Shown: one piece after another, positions 19,332-28,558 of the stretch
Position numbering within the stretch: position 1 is the stretch's first letter
How the letters are laid out: every line of letters begins with the position of its first letter
Source: an uncultured Arenicella sp.
Lineage (GTDB): Bacteria > Pseudomonadota > Gammaproteobacteria > Arenicellales > Arenicellaceae
NCBI GenBank assembly: GCA_937922925.1
Contig: CALAKU010000008.1
Span: forward strand, 51,853 to 115,852
DNA: 64,000 nucleotides
Direction: 5' to 3'
Notes under the pieces: model-generated
Told to the model about the DNA's origin: nothing
What the model saw: only the letters and a program-made list of their open reading frames with translations
Databases searched by the model: none
Made by a program: the position numbers and the translations under genes

Positions 19332-19504
19332 AAATTGATGAATAGCGCATTTTTAACAAGATTACCAGTATTCGCAGATTAGAGGTCTATGCGCGCAGTT
19401 ATATGGCTATTTTTCGCAATTGGGTTCAGCAACTTACGTTCTGTTAACGCATCTTGCTTCGCGCCGATAAAACTCATAATCTCGGTGTAATCTAATCTTC
19501 CGCT

Positions 19505-20002
19505 TTGACTAACCCTACTATGTTTTATCGACCGTCTTTTCGCCAAGTTATTTTTTCTGTATTCATCAGCCTGCCAATGGTTGCCTATAGCCAAACCGAA
19601 CTTGAACAATTCGAAGAGGTTGCCGAGGCAATGTCTGCAAAAATGAATGAGTTGTTCTTAGTTCAAGACCCTAGCCTCAAAGAAGTGCTGCCTTCCACGG
19701 ATTGGGATGACGAGTTTCGTAGTGCCGCAAAATGCGTGCTTGATTTGTATCGCAGCGAAGCCGGAGATGAGTTTGTCGCGCAAATGTTGGAAAACGGAAA
19801 AAAATTCGCGAGTTCCGAACTCACTAATTTTGACGACATCGAAAAAGCACTCGACTTTATGCCTGATGGCATTAGTGATGCCCGCCAAATAGCGATTAGC
19901 CAAGAGTGTGGCATGACCGATTTAACACTCAAGCGCATGCAAGAAAGCGGTTTTACCGATGCGCTAAGAGGGAAGGCACCAGCGGCAAACGAAAGCGAGT
20001 AG
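19505..20002 (+). CDS. hypothetical secreted protein
   Basis: ORF with signal peptide-like N-terminus; conserved family not recognised. Confidence 0.65.
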   Translation: MTNPTMFYRPSFRQVIFSVFISLPMVAYSQTELEQFEEVAEAMSAKMNELFLVQDPSLKEVLPSTDWDDEFRSAAKCVLDLYRSEAGDEFVAQMLENGKKFASSELTNFDDIEKALDFMPDGISDARQIAISQECGMTDLTLKRMQESGFTDALRGKAPAANESE

Positions 20003-20024
20003 AGCCAGAGCGGTAGCCGCAGGT

Positions 20025-21275
20025 TTAGTCGAGAATCGATTCGCCTGCGGTAAGCTGTTGCAAGGTTTCTCGCTCGCGTACTAAGTGCGCTACATTGCCG
20101 TCAACCATAACCTCAGCAGGTCGGCGGCGTGTGTTGTAGTTGTTGGCCATAACGAACCCATACGCACCAGCGGATTGCACTGCTAACAGGTCACCGGCTT
20201 TTACTGCAAGCGTGCGCTCATAGCCTAGTACATCGGCGGATTCGCAGACGGGGCCGACCACATCTAATACTTGGCTTGGTTCGCTGTGATTGCTGGCGTT
20301 GATAATATCGTGATATGCCTGGTACAAAGATGGGCGAAGCAAGTCGTTCATGCCAGCATCAACGATGGCAAACTGCTTGCTCGCATTTTGTTTCAGATAT
20401 TCAACTCGCGTGAGTAAAATACCGGCATTGCCAGCAATGTAGCGCCCGGGTTCTATTGCGATGGGCAAGGAAATGCCGCGCGCCTTAATGCCATTTAGCA
20501 TGGCGCCCACATATTCTTGTGCAGTCGGTGGTGTTTCGCCTTGATAGTCAATGCCGAGCCCGCCACCTAAATCCAGTTGTTGCAAGGCAATGCCGTTGTC
20601 GGCGAGGCGTTCAACCAAATCCAGTACTCGCTCGAGGGCATCACTGAATGGGCTGGTTTTGGTGATCTGAGAGCCGATATGGCACGCTATGCCATGCACT
20701 TCAATATTGGGCAAGGAGGCGGCTCGTTGGTAGGCCTCAAATGCGGCGTCCATACGCACGCCGAACTTGTTTTCTTCCAAACCGGTTGAAATGTAGGGAT
20801 GTGTTTGTGGGTCTACATCGGGGTTTACTCGAAAGGCAATTGCGGCACGCACGCCAAGCTGGCTAGCAACGTCTTGCACTCGATCAAGTTCGGCCAATGA
20901 TTCGATGTTGATGCTTCGTACGCCTTTTTCGAGAGCGTATCTGAGTTCGGCTTCGCTTTTAGCAACCCCAGAGAAAACCACTTTGCTGGGGTCGCCGCCG
21001 GCTTGCAACACCCGATGCAATTCCCCTTGAGAAACAATGTCAAACCCGGAGCCAAGGCGAGCTAAGACATTTAGCACCGCCAAGTTGCTATTGGCCTTAA
21101 CCGCGTAGCAAATAGTATGCGGGTGTGAACCAAAAGCACTATCTAAATCGCGCCACCGATGCTCTAAAGCGGCACGAGAATATACATAGGTCGGGGTGCC
21201 ATGTCGTTGAGCAATGTCATGCACGGCTACGTCTTCGGCGAATAGCCGACCATTTTGGTATGCGAAAAAATTCAT
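20025..21275 (-). CDS. lysA: diaminopimelate decarboxylase
   Basis: CYAVKANSNLAVLNVLARLGSGFDIVSQGEL, HIGSQI, EPGRYIAGNAG. Confidence 0.97.
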   Translation of the reverse strand: MNFFAYQNGRLFAEDVAVHDIAQRHGTPTYVYSRAALEHRWRDLDSAFGSHPHTICYAVKANSNLAVLNVLARLGSGFDIVSQGELHRVLQAGGDPSKVVFSGVAKSEAELRYALEKGVRSINIESLAELDRVQDVASQLGVRAAIAFRVNPDVDPQTHPYISTGLEENKFGVRMDAAFEAYQRAASLPNIEVHGIACHIGSQITKTSPFSDALERVLDLVERLADNGIALQQLDLGGGLGIDYQGETPPTAQEYVGAMLNGIKARGISLPIAIEPGRYIAGNAGILLTRVEYLKQNASKQFAIVDAGMNDLLRPSLYQAYHDIINASNHSEPSQVLDVVGPVCESADVLGYERTLAVKAGDLLAVQSAGAYGFVMANNYNTRRRPAEVMVDGNVAHLVRERETLQQLTAGESILD

Positions 21276-21302
21276 TTGATTTGGCGCTAAATTGCGCCCA
21301 GA

Positions 21303-21542
21303 TTATTCCCCTTCGGGGTCGTTGGTCTCGCTCTCGTCTTGGACTTCTAACACGGCTTCAGATTCGCTTTCGCTACCATCGTCCGGCGAGATTTCATTGG
21401 GCAGGCCTTCTTGAGTTCGAGTGATATCCTCAGGTGGCCGGTCTACAATTAAGGGGCCTTTTTGACCACACGCACTTAACGTAAAGGCTAGGATTAGGCA
21501 CGCAATCGCGCTGTACTGTGTTTTATTAAGCTTTTTCATCAT
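21303..21542 (-). CDS. lptM: LPS translocon maturation chaperone LptM-like small lipoprotein
   Basis: Short lipoprotein ACGQKGPLIVDRPPED next to lysA, as is typical. Confidence 0.85.
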   Translation of the reverse strand: MMKKLNKTQYSAIACLILAFTLSACGQKGPLIVDRPPEDITRTQEGLPNEISPDDGSESESEAVLEVQDESETNDPEGE

Positions 21543-21543
21543 C

Positions 21544-22962
21544 TTATTTTTTATGTAAAGTCATTGCGCTTGCAAGTCGTTGTCGCGCATCGGCTAGGGC
21601 TTCGGCTACCCGCGCGGGCGCAGTGCCGCCGAAGTGCTTGCGCGAATTTACCGAGCCTTCGAGGCTAAGCACGTCGTAAACATCGTCTTCGATCATCTCA
21701 CCAAACGATTTTAGCTCGTCGAGTGATAGCTCGTTTAGGGCCTTTTTGTGCTCGATGGCGTATTGCACGGTGCCACCGACGATGGCATGTGCATCTCGAA
21801 AGGGCACCTCGCGTCGTACCAGGTACTCGGCCAAATCGGTGGCTGTAGCATAGCCTTTGAGCGCCGCGTATTCCATGTTTTCGGGTAAAAAACGAATGCT
21901 TGGAATCATCGCGGCAAACACCTGTAAGCTACTATGCAGTGTATCAATGGTGTCGAAAATCGGTTCTTTGTCTTCTTGGTTATCGCGGTTGTAAGCCAAG
22001 GGTTGGCTTTTCATCAATACCAATAGCGCTTGGAGGTTGCCAATCACACGGCCACTTTTGCCTCGAACCAATTCAGCAATATCTGGGTTTTTCTTTTGCG
22101 GCATGATGCTTGAACCGGTACAAAAAGCATCACCAATTTCAATAAATCGATAGCTCTCTGAGGCCCACAAAATCAGTTCCTCGCAGAAGCGCGATAAATG
22201 CATCATCACCAAGCTTGCATTGGCTGCAAATTCGATCAAAAAGTCGCGATCAGACACCGCATCCAACGAGTTGCGGCTGGGCCGATCAAAGTCTAAGAGT
22301 TCGCAGGTTAGGTCGCGGTCTAGGGCAAAGCTGGTCCCGGCTAAGGCGGCTGAGCCTAATGGCATTACGTTGATGCGTGTTCGTGCGCCTTCAAAGCGTT
22401 CGGTATCACGCTCGAGCATTTCATTCCAAGCCAACAAATGATGCGCCAAGCTAATCGGTTGCGCGACTTGCAGATGCGTGTAGCCGGGCATAATGGTCTT
22501 GATGTGCTGATCAGCTTGATCGAGTAAAGCCGTTTGCAGTGCGTTGATAAGCTCCGTGGTTTGATCGCTGGCTTCACGTAAGTAGAGCCGAATGTCGGTG
22601 GCCACTTGGTCATTGCGTGAACGACCGGTGTGCAGTTTTTTGCCGGCGTCGCCGATGGCCTGAGTGAGACGCGCCTCGATATTCATATGCACGTCTTCGA
22701 ATTCGGGAGACCACTCAAATTGGTCTGCTTCTATCTGCGCCTCAATGTCACTCAAGCCTTGCTCAATTGACTTTGCTTCGTCATTGGTGATGACACCAAT
22801 TTTGGCCAGCATTTTGCTGTGGGCGATAGAGCCTCGAATATCTTGACGATACAAGCGCGCGTCGAAGCTGATCGATTCAGTAAAAGCCTCTACTAAGGCA
22901 TCCGTGGCTTGGGTAAATCGCCCGCCCCAGAGCTTGCTTGACGAATTTTTTGAGTCCGACAT
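21544..22962 (-). CDS. argH: argininosuccinate lyase
   Basis: [46 protein letters not shown]. Confidence 0.98.
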   Translation of the reverse strand: MSDSKNSSSKLWGGRFTQATDALVEAFTESISFDARLYRQDIRGSIAHSKMLAKIGVITNDEAKSIEQGLSDIEAQIEADQFEWSPEFEDVHMNIEARLTQAIGDAGKKLHTGRSRNDQVATDIRLYLREASDQTTELINALQTALLDQADQHIKTIMPGYTHLQVAQPISLAHHLLAWNEMLERDTERFEGARTRINVMPLGSAALAGTSFALDRDLTCELLDFDRPSRNSLDAVSDRDFLIEFAANASLVMMHLSRFCEELILWASESYRFIEIGDAFCTGSSIMPQKKNPDIAELVRGKSGRVIGNLQALLVLMKSQPLAYNRDNQEDKEPIFDTIDTLHSSLQVFAAMIPSIRFLPENMEYAALKGYATATDLAEYLVRREVPFRDAHAIVGGTVQYAIEHKKALNELSLDELKSFGEMIEDDVYDVLSLEGSVNSRKHFGGTAPARVAEALADARQRLASAMTLHKK

Positions 22963-23180
22963 CGGAATCCAATTGCTGAATTAAATCAGCGCGAATTATA
23001 GCTTAGAAGGTGCTCGTCAAGGCAAAAAAGTCGAACCAGACAGCATCTACGAACTGAGCTTGAACCGCGTCGCAGGAAAAGTAAAATCGGCCTTGTTTAT
23101 CTTGAGCCTAAGGCCAGCAGACTGTGGTAAAGTCGTCGAGCCTTGCCAATCTAATTTAAGACTGACCACCTGACCCTACA

Positions 23181-24866
23181 ATGAAAGCAATCAAAATCGC
23201 CACTCGTAATAGCCCACTCGCACTTTGGCAGGCCAATTACGTTCGCGACATATTGCTTGAAGTGCATAGAGGTATAGAAGTAGAGCTGATCCCTATGACT
23301 ACCCGCGGTGATAAGTTATTAGATAGAAGCTTGGCTACCGTTGGCGGCAAAGGCTTGTTTCTCAAAGAGCTCGAAGAAGCATTGCTGAATAAAACCGCCG
23401 ATATTGCGGTGCATTCAATGAAAGACGTGCCGGTCAGTCAGCCCGAAGGTTTGGAGATAGTTTCGGTGATGCAACGCGAAGACCCTCGCGATGCTTTTGT
23501 CTCGAATCGCTTCCAAAATCTCTATGCGATTCCTGAGGGCGGCAAGGTTGGCACATCGAGTTTACGGCGCGTAGCGCAATTAAAACATGCGTTTCCAAAA
23601 TTGGAGTTCTTGGAGTTGCGCGGTAACGTTAATACGCGCTTACAAAAACTGGATCGGGGCGATTTCGACGGCATCATCTTGGCAGCCGCAGGCCTTAAAC
23701 GTTTGGGTTTGAGTGATCGAATAAAGCAATATATATCGCCAACCCTTTGTCTGCCGGCAGTGGGCCAGGGCATCGTGGGCATTGAATGTCGAATTGATGA
23801 TTTCGATATTCGTCGACTGATGGAACCACTCAACGACAAACACAGTGAGCTGGTGATAAGCGCAGAGCGCGCATTAAACGCTGAATTACAAGGCGGCTGC
23901 CAAGTGCCTGTAGGCGGCTTCGCTGAAGTCGACAAAGGCCGTATGACATTGCGCGCCGTGGTCGGCGAGCCTGACGGATCTCGCTTGTTAAATGTCGATG
24001 AAACTGTCGATAGTATTTCTATAGCCGATGCTAAGGCCTTGGGTAAGCGGCTAGCCCATGGCTTGCTCGATCAAGGTGCGGGTGTCATTTTAAATTCGGT
24101 CTCCGCCCATCACCTATCTGATAAGCCTTCGGTTATTATGACTCGCCAATATCGTTACCTTGGCAATATGGGCGAAATTTTGCACCGGCTCGATTACAAC
24201 GCTGTCCACATTCCCGCTATTGGTGTCGAACCGACCAGCAATGCTCGCAGTGACCTGCGTTTTTTGGATGCCTACAGCGACATTGTTTTCGTGTCGCGAA
24301 ATGCGGTAACAATTGGTATGCAAATCATCGCCGATCGCGGTGGGCTGCCGGCTTCGGTGCAAGCCATGGCGGTGGGCGCAGAAACCGCAAAGCAATTATA
24401 TAATTACGGTGTTGATGCCTTGTTTCCAAGTCACGGCAATGGGGCCCAAGCCTTGTTGGATGTCGAGCAATTGAGCGAGCTTAAGGGGCGAAATATTTTG
24501 GTTGTGCGCGGCGAACAGGGTTTGCAATGGCCCGCCGAGGAAATGGCAAAACGCGGTGCCAATGTCACCGAGGCCATTTGCTACCGGCAGGTGATACCCG
24601 AGTTCAGCGAGTCGCGCTTGATCAAAGTGATGCAGCAACTCGATGGCGTTGCTGGCGTATTTGCGCATAGCCCCAACGCCATTCGTAATTTAGTTCTTAT
24701 TGCCGGTGATATGCGCGATCGCTTGCTGAATGCAAATTTGATCGCAGGCAGCGAGGCCATTGCTGAAGCTGCGCGTCAGCTTAACTGGACGGGCCAGATT
24801 CGTGTGGCGGACTCGCCAACCAACAAAGATATGATGATCGCGTTCTCGGCGCAGTTTGAGGCGTAG
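23181..24866 (+). CDS. hemCD: fused hydroxymethylbilane synthase / uroporphyrinogen-III synthase
   Basis: One 561-aa ORF: N-terminal HemC (IATRNSPLALWQANYV, LQGGCQVPVGGFAEV) then HemD-like domain (VIMTRQYRYLGNM, FVSRNAVTIGM, FAHSPNAIRNL). Confidence 0.93.
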   Translation: MKAIKIATRNSPLALWQANYVRDILLEVHRGIEVELIPMTTRGDKLLDRSLATVGGKGLFLKELEEALLNKTADIAVHSMKDVPVSQPEGLEIVSVMQREDPRDAFVSNRFQNLYAIPEGGKVGTSSLRRVAQLKHAFPKLEFLELRGNVNTRLQKLDRGDFDGIILAAAGLKRLGLSDRIKQYISPTLCLPAVGQGIVGIECRIDDFDIRRLMEPLNDKHSELVISAERALNAELQGGCQVPVGGFAEVDKGRMTLRAVVGEPDGSRLLNVDETVDSISIADAKALGKRLAHGLLDQGAGVILNSVSAHHLSDKPSVIMTRQYRYLGNMGEILHRLDYNAVHIPAIGVEPTSNARSDLRFLDAYSDIVFVSRNAVTIGMQIIADRGGLPASVQAMAVGAETAKQLYNYGVDALFPSHGNGAQALLDVEQLSELKGRNILVVRGEQGLQWPAEEMAKRGANVTEAICYRQVIPEFSESRLIKVMQQLDGVAGVFAHSPNAIRNLVLIAGDMRDRLLNANLIAGSEAIAEAARQLNWTGQIRVADSPTNKDMMIAFSAQFEA

Positions 24867-24975
24867 TCGCCGCTCAATAAAATAGCCAGCATTGCAAAAA
24901 TCCGTAACAGTAACCCTAGGCCCCACGCAGGCTGTGCTACACTTTTGCGCCTATTGAGAGCCATCTTTTTTTGTA

Positions 24976-26175
24976 ATGTCAGATCAATCAAAAGCCGATT
25001 CTAATGTCGAAGTTCCAGCTGAAAGCAGTGCCGACACCACAGCCAAAACCACCGCTCAAAGTAAGGTAGAAGCTCACGGTGAAAGCAGCGTCGAACCCCA
25101 AACAACAGCGCCCAAGAGCACGCCGATAGCGCAGCAGGCTGCACCGGTCGTCGTCAAATCGGGTCGTGGTTTGGCGGTATTTGCCATCTTGCTGTCTCTG
25201 TTGGCCTTAGCTGGGGCAGGTTTCACGTTTTATCAAACCCAAATCATTGCGCCGCAGCAGGAAAGCCGACTCGCCGTTGGAGTGGCCGAGATAGGCGGGC
25301 AGGTAAGCCGATTGGGTGACCACATTCAACGCCTTCAAGTTGCTCAAGACGATGTCGTCGCTTCCGCGGTACTGGATGCCAAACTGGCCGAAGCGGTAAG
25401 CAACACCGACGTAAAGATTCGCAACATTAGAGATTCGCAACAAGAGGTCACCAACATTGTGACCAAACTTAGCGACGATTTGGCGCGCGGCACGAAAGAG
25501 TACGCCATTTCTGAAGTGGCCCAGCTATTGAAGCAAGCCAACCATTCGGTCAATTTTGCTAAAGACCCTGCCGCGGCAATCAATGCATTAAAATTGGCAG
25601 ACGCTCAGCTCAAAGAATTAGCCGACCCCCGCTATTCAGCAATAAGACAACGCGTGAATGAAGAAATCGCAAGCTTACAAGCGGTGAGAGTCGTTGATGT
25701 TGAACAGATCACTGGCCAATTGCGAGGGCTTGAAAGCACCATTCCCAGCCTGCCTTTAGAAAACGATACGCCAGTTCTTGGTGAGGTTGAAGTTGCGAGC
25801 GTTGAGGGCGAGACCGGCATTCGAGCTGGCTTGAGAGCCATGTGGAAAGACTTGGTTGCTATTTTGCAACCCCAGCGTATTGATCAAGCGCCCAAGGCTT
25901 TATTGGCACCTGAACAGCGTTATTTTTTGGATCAAAATATTCAATTGCAACTCACTAAAGCCCAACTCAGTGTATTACAAAATCGCCAAAGCGAATATCG
26001 CGCTAGCTTATCGTCAGCTGGAGATTGGTTGCGCGGCTATTTTGATCTGCGAGATCAAGAAGTGACCAAGGCTCTTGCCAAGCTTGATGAGTTAAGCAAG
26101 TTGGAGCTAGCCAGCGAGTTACCGACCATTGCAGGCTCCTATGATGAACTGCAAAAAGTTTCAGGTGGGCAATAA
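24976..26175 (+). CDS. hemX: HemX-like protein
   Basis: Single TM after a Ser/Thr/Ala-rich N-terminus; HemX pattern (DVKIRNIRDSQQ, ISEVAQLLKQANHSVNF); follows hemCD. Confidence 0.85.
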   Translation: MSDQSKADSNVEVPAESSADTTAKTTAQSKVEAHGESSVEPQTTAPKSTPIAQQAAPVVVKSGRGLAVFAILLSLLALAGAGFTFYQTQIIAPQQESRLAVGVAEIGGQVSRLGDHIQRLQVAQDDVVASAVLDAKLAEAVSNTDVKIRNIRDSQQEVTNIVTKLSDDLARGTKEYAISEVAQLLKQANHSVNFAKDPAAAINALKLADAQLKELADPRYSAIRQRVNEEIASLQAVRVVDVEQITGQLRGLESTIPSLPLENDTPVLGEVEVASVEGETGIRAGLRAMWKDLVAILQPQRIDQAPKALLAPEQRYFLDQNIQLQLTKAQLSVLQNRQSEYRASLSSAGDWLRGYFDLRDQEVTKALAKLDELSKLELASELPTIAGSYDELQKVSGGQ

Positions 26176-26176
26176 A

Positions 26177-27412
26177 ATGCGCAGAGTGTTATTGGTCATC
26201 GCGGCTGTGATCGTAGGCTATGGTGTCTACCTGCTGACTTTGATTGGCCCGGGTAACTACGTCAAAATATACGCTGGCAATTACCTATGGGAAATGCGGC
26301 TGGTGGGCTTTTTAATTGCCGTCGCCGTCTTTGTCTTGGCTCTGTATCTATTGATTGCCTTGTTTCGCTTCGCATGGCGTTCGCCAAAGTCATTTAGTGC
26401 GTGGCGACAGCGCAGTAAACGCAAGCAAGCTGATCAAAACCTGGGTTCCGGATATTTGTCGTTGATTAAAGGCGATTGGCGTCGAGCTGAGAAGCAGCTG
26501 CTGACCAAAACAGATGTCAGTGGTGTGCCATATTTAAATTATTTGGCCGCGGCGCAGGCCGCTCAAGAGCAAGGTAAAACCAGCAAGCGAGACGAGTATT
26601 TAAATGCGGCGCTCAAAAGCGCACCAAAGTCGCGTTTTGCCATTGGCCTTGCCAAAGCACGTTTGCATCTTACGGCTGGTGAAATAGATCAGGCCGAAGC
26701 AACCATCAATGATCTGCAAGAGCAAGGTAAGAAAAACGCTCAATACCTTGGTTTGGCGATACAAACGTATATGGCTGCTGGCCATACAGAGCAAGCAAAA
26801 GCCTTGCTGCCCAGCGCCCGTAAATACGACGCGTTACCCTCAGGTCAGCTGGATGCGATCAGTGATCAGGCCTATACAGCGAGCCTCTCTTTAGGGAGCA
26901 GCCCAAGCACCGCTTGGAAGGCGTTGCCAAAACCGCAACGCGCTAAATCCCACAATGTGGCGATTTACGCGCAAGCCCTAATTAATCAACAAGAGTTTGG
27001 CGAAGCTGAAAAAATATTGCGATCTGCATTAAAGCAATCGCTAGACACTGATCTGATTCGATTGTTTGGGCGGCTCGAAAGTGAAAAGCCAGCCAAGTTG
27101 CGAAAAGCCGTTGAGAGCTGGTTGATTGCTAACCCAAATAACGCCGAACTGCGTCTTGCTGCTGGCCGTTTTGCCATGCAAGAGAAAAATTTTGAGGTGG
27201 CGGAAACCCATCTGCAAAGCGCCATCCAAACCGCGCAGTTACCGCAAGCATACGCACTTTTGGGAGAGCTATATCAAAGCAATGAAGACAGCACCAAAGC
27301 ATTGCAGCTTTATCGTTTAGGTATGGCGGCGTTGTCGAGTAATGAAGACAAGCAGCTAAATCAAACCTTGGCGCTCACGACTGGAGAATTGATTCCCGCC
27401 ACTGAAAGTTAG
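26177..27412 (+). CDS. hemY: HemY-like heme biosynthesis-associated TPR protein
   Basis: MRRVLLVIAAVIVGYGVYLLTLIGPGNYVKIYAGNYLWEM; TPR C-terminus; starts 2 nt after the hemX stop. Confidence 0.87.
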   Translation: MRRVLLVIAAVIVGYGVYLLTLIGPGNYVKIYAGNYLWEMRLVGFLIAVAVFVLALYLLIALFRFAWRSPKSFSAWRQRSKRKQADQNLGSGYLSLIKGDWRRAEKQLLTKTDVSGVPYLNYLAAAQAAQEQGKTSKRDEYLNAALKSAPKSRFAIGLAKARLHLTAGEIDQAEATINDLQEQGKKNAQYLGLAIQTYMAAGHTEQAKALLPSARKYDALPSGQLDAISDQAYTASLSLGSSPSTAWKALPKPQRAKSHNVAIYAQALINQQEFGEAEKILRSALKQSLDTDLIRLFGRLESEKPAKLRKAVESWLIANPNNAELRLAAGRFAMQEKNFEVAETHLQSAIQTAQLPQAYALLGELYQSNEDSTKALQLYRLGMAALSSNEDKQLNQTLALTTGELIPATES

Positions 27413-27457
27413 GCTATATTGATGCCAACTTCTTAACGCACGCGCTTTTTAAATTTT

Positions 27458-28276
27458 ATGCCAGAGCTGCCTGAGGTCGAAACCACATTACGAGGTATTG
27501 AACCTTTTGTTGACGGGAAGACTTTAACAAAAGTGTGCGTTCGAGAAACGCGGCTGCGATGGCCCGTACCAAAAGCCGCTCTGGCGCGCCTATGCGGTCA
27601 GCGAGTTGTGTCGATGGAACGGCGTGCGAAATACATCTTAATAAATTTCGATAAAGCCACAATTTTGTTGCATCTAGGGATGTCGGGCTCATTACGAGTG
27701 CTGCCAAGGGCACAGTCTCCAGACAAGCATGACCACATTGATCTCGAGTTTGATGAGCAACACATCATCCGTTTAAACGACCCGCGTAGATTTGGTTGCT
27801 GTTTGGCGCTGGAGCCACCGCTTGATCAACACGCCTTACTTGCAAATTTAGGCCCTGAACCACTTGAGGCAGATTTTGGCGGCAACCTATTGTTTCGCCG
27901 CTCTAGAGGTCGTAAGCAAGCGGTTAAAAATTTTATTATGGACGGTAAAGTGGTGGTTGGCGTCGGCAATATTTATGCTAGCGAATCGCTTTTCAAAGCC
28001 GGTATTCGCCCCGGTACGGCCGCCGGCCGCATTAGTAAAAAACGCTATGAATTATTAGCCTCGGCTATCAAAGAGGTGCTAGGCAAAGCAATACTCGCCG
28101 GCGGTACTACGTTGAATGACTTTACCCAAGCCGATGGCAAGCCCGGTTACTTTCGTCACGAGCTGCAAGTCTACGCGCGCGACAACGAACCTTGCCATCA
28201 GTGTGGAACCAAGATTCGTTCAAAAGTTCTGGGCCAACGAAACACATTCTATTGCCCCTCTTGCCAACGGTATTGA
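27458..28276 (+). CDS. mutM: formamidopyrimidine-DNA glycosylase
   Basis: PELPEVETTLRGIEPF start; C-terminal zinc finger CHQCGTKIRSKVLGQRNTFYCPSCQ. Confidence 0.96.
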   Translation: MPELPEVETTLRGIEPFVDGKTLTKVCVRETRLRWPVPKAALARLCGQRVVSMERRAKYILINFDKATILLHLGMSGSLRVLPRAQSPDKHDHIDLEFDEQHIIRLNDPRRFGCCLALEPPLDQHALLANLGPEPLEADFGGNLLFRRSRGRKQAVKNFIMDGKVVVGVGNIYASESLFKAGIRPGTAAGRISKKRYELLASAIKEVLGKAILAGGTTLNDFTQADGKPGYFRHELQVYARDNEPCHQCGTKIRSKVLGQRNTFYCPSCQRY

Positions 28277-28558
28277 AAAGCCTTCAGCGTTACAAAAAAG
28301 CCAACAGGTTTGGCCTTATAGAAAGCCCTTAAGGCTAACAAGCAAAGAGCCCTGAACCATATTAAATTCTACTTATCGTTGTTACACGAGATTTTGTATG
28401 GGATTGCTGTGCTTCTCATATTGCACTTATTTACAATCCATAATCCTAAACCTATGCTGAGTACTTCAATTAATCAGACTGGCTCATCCTTTACTAAGGC
28501 CCTTGGAACAAGGGCGCTAAAAAAGCGGCGGCCCGGTCACCGATTTACGTGCTCAAAA

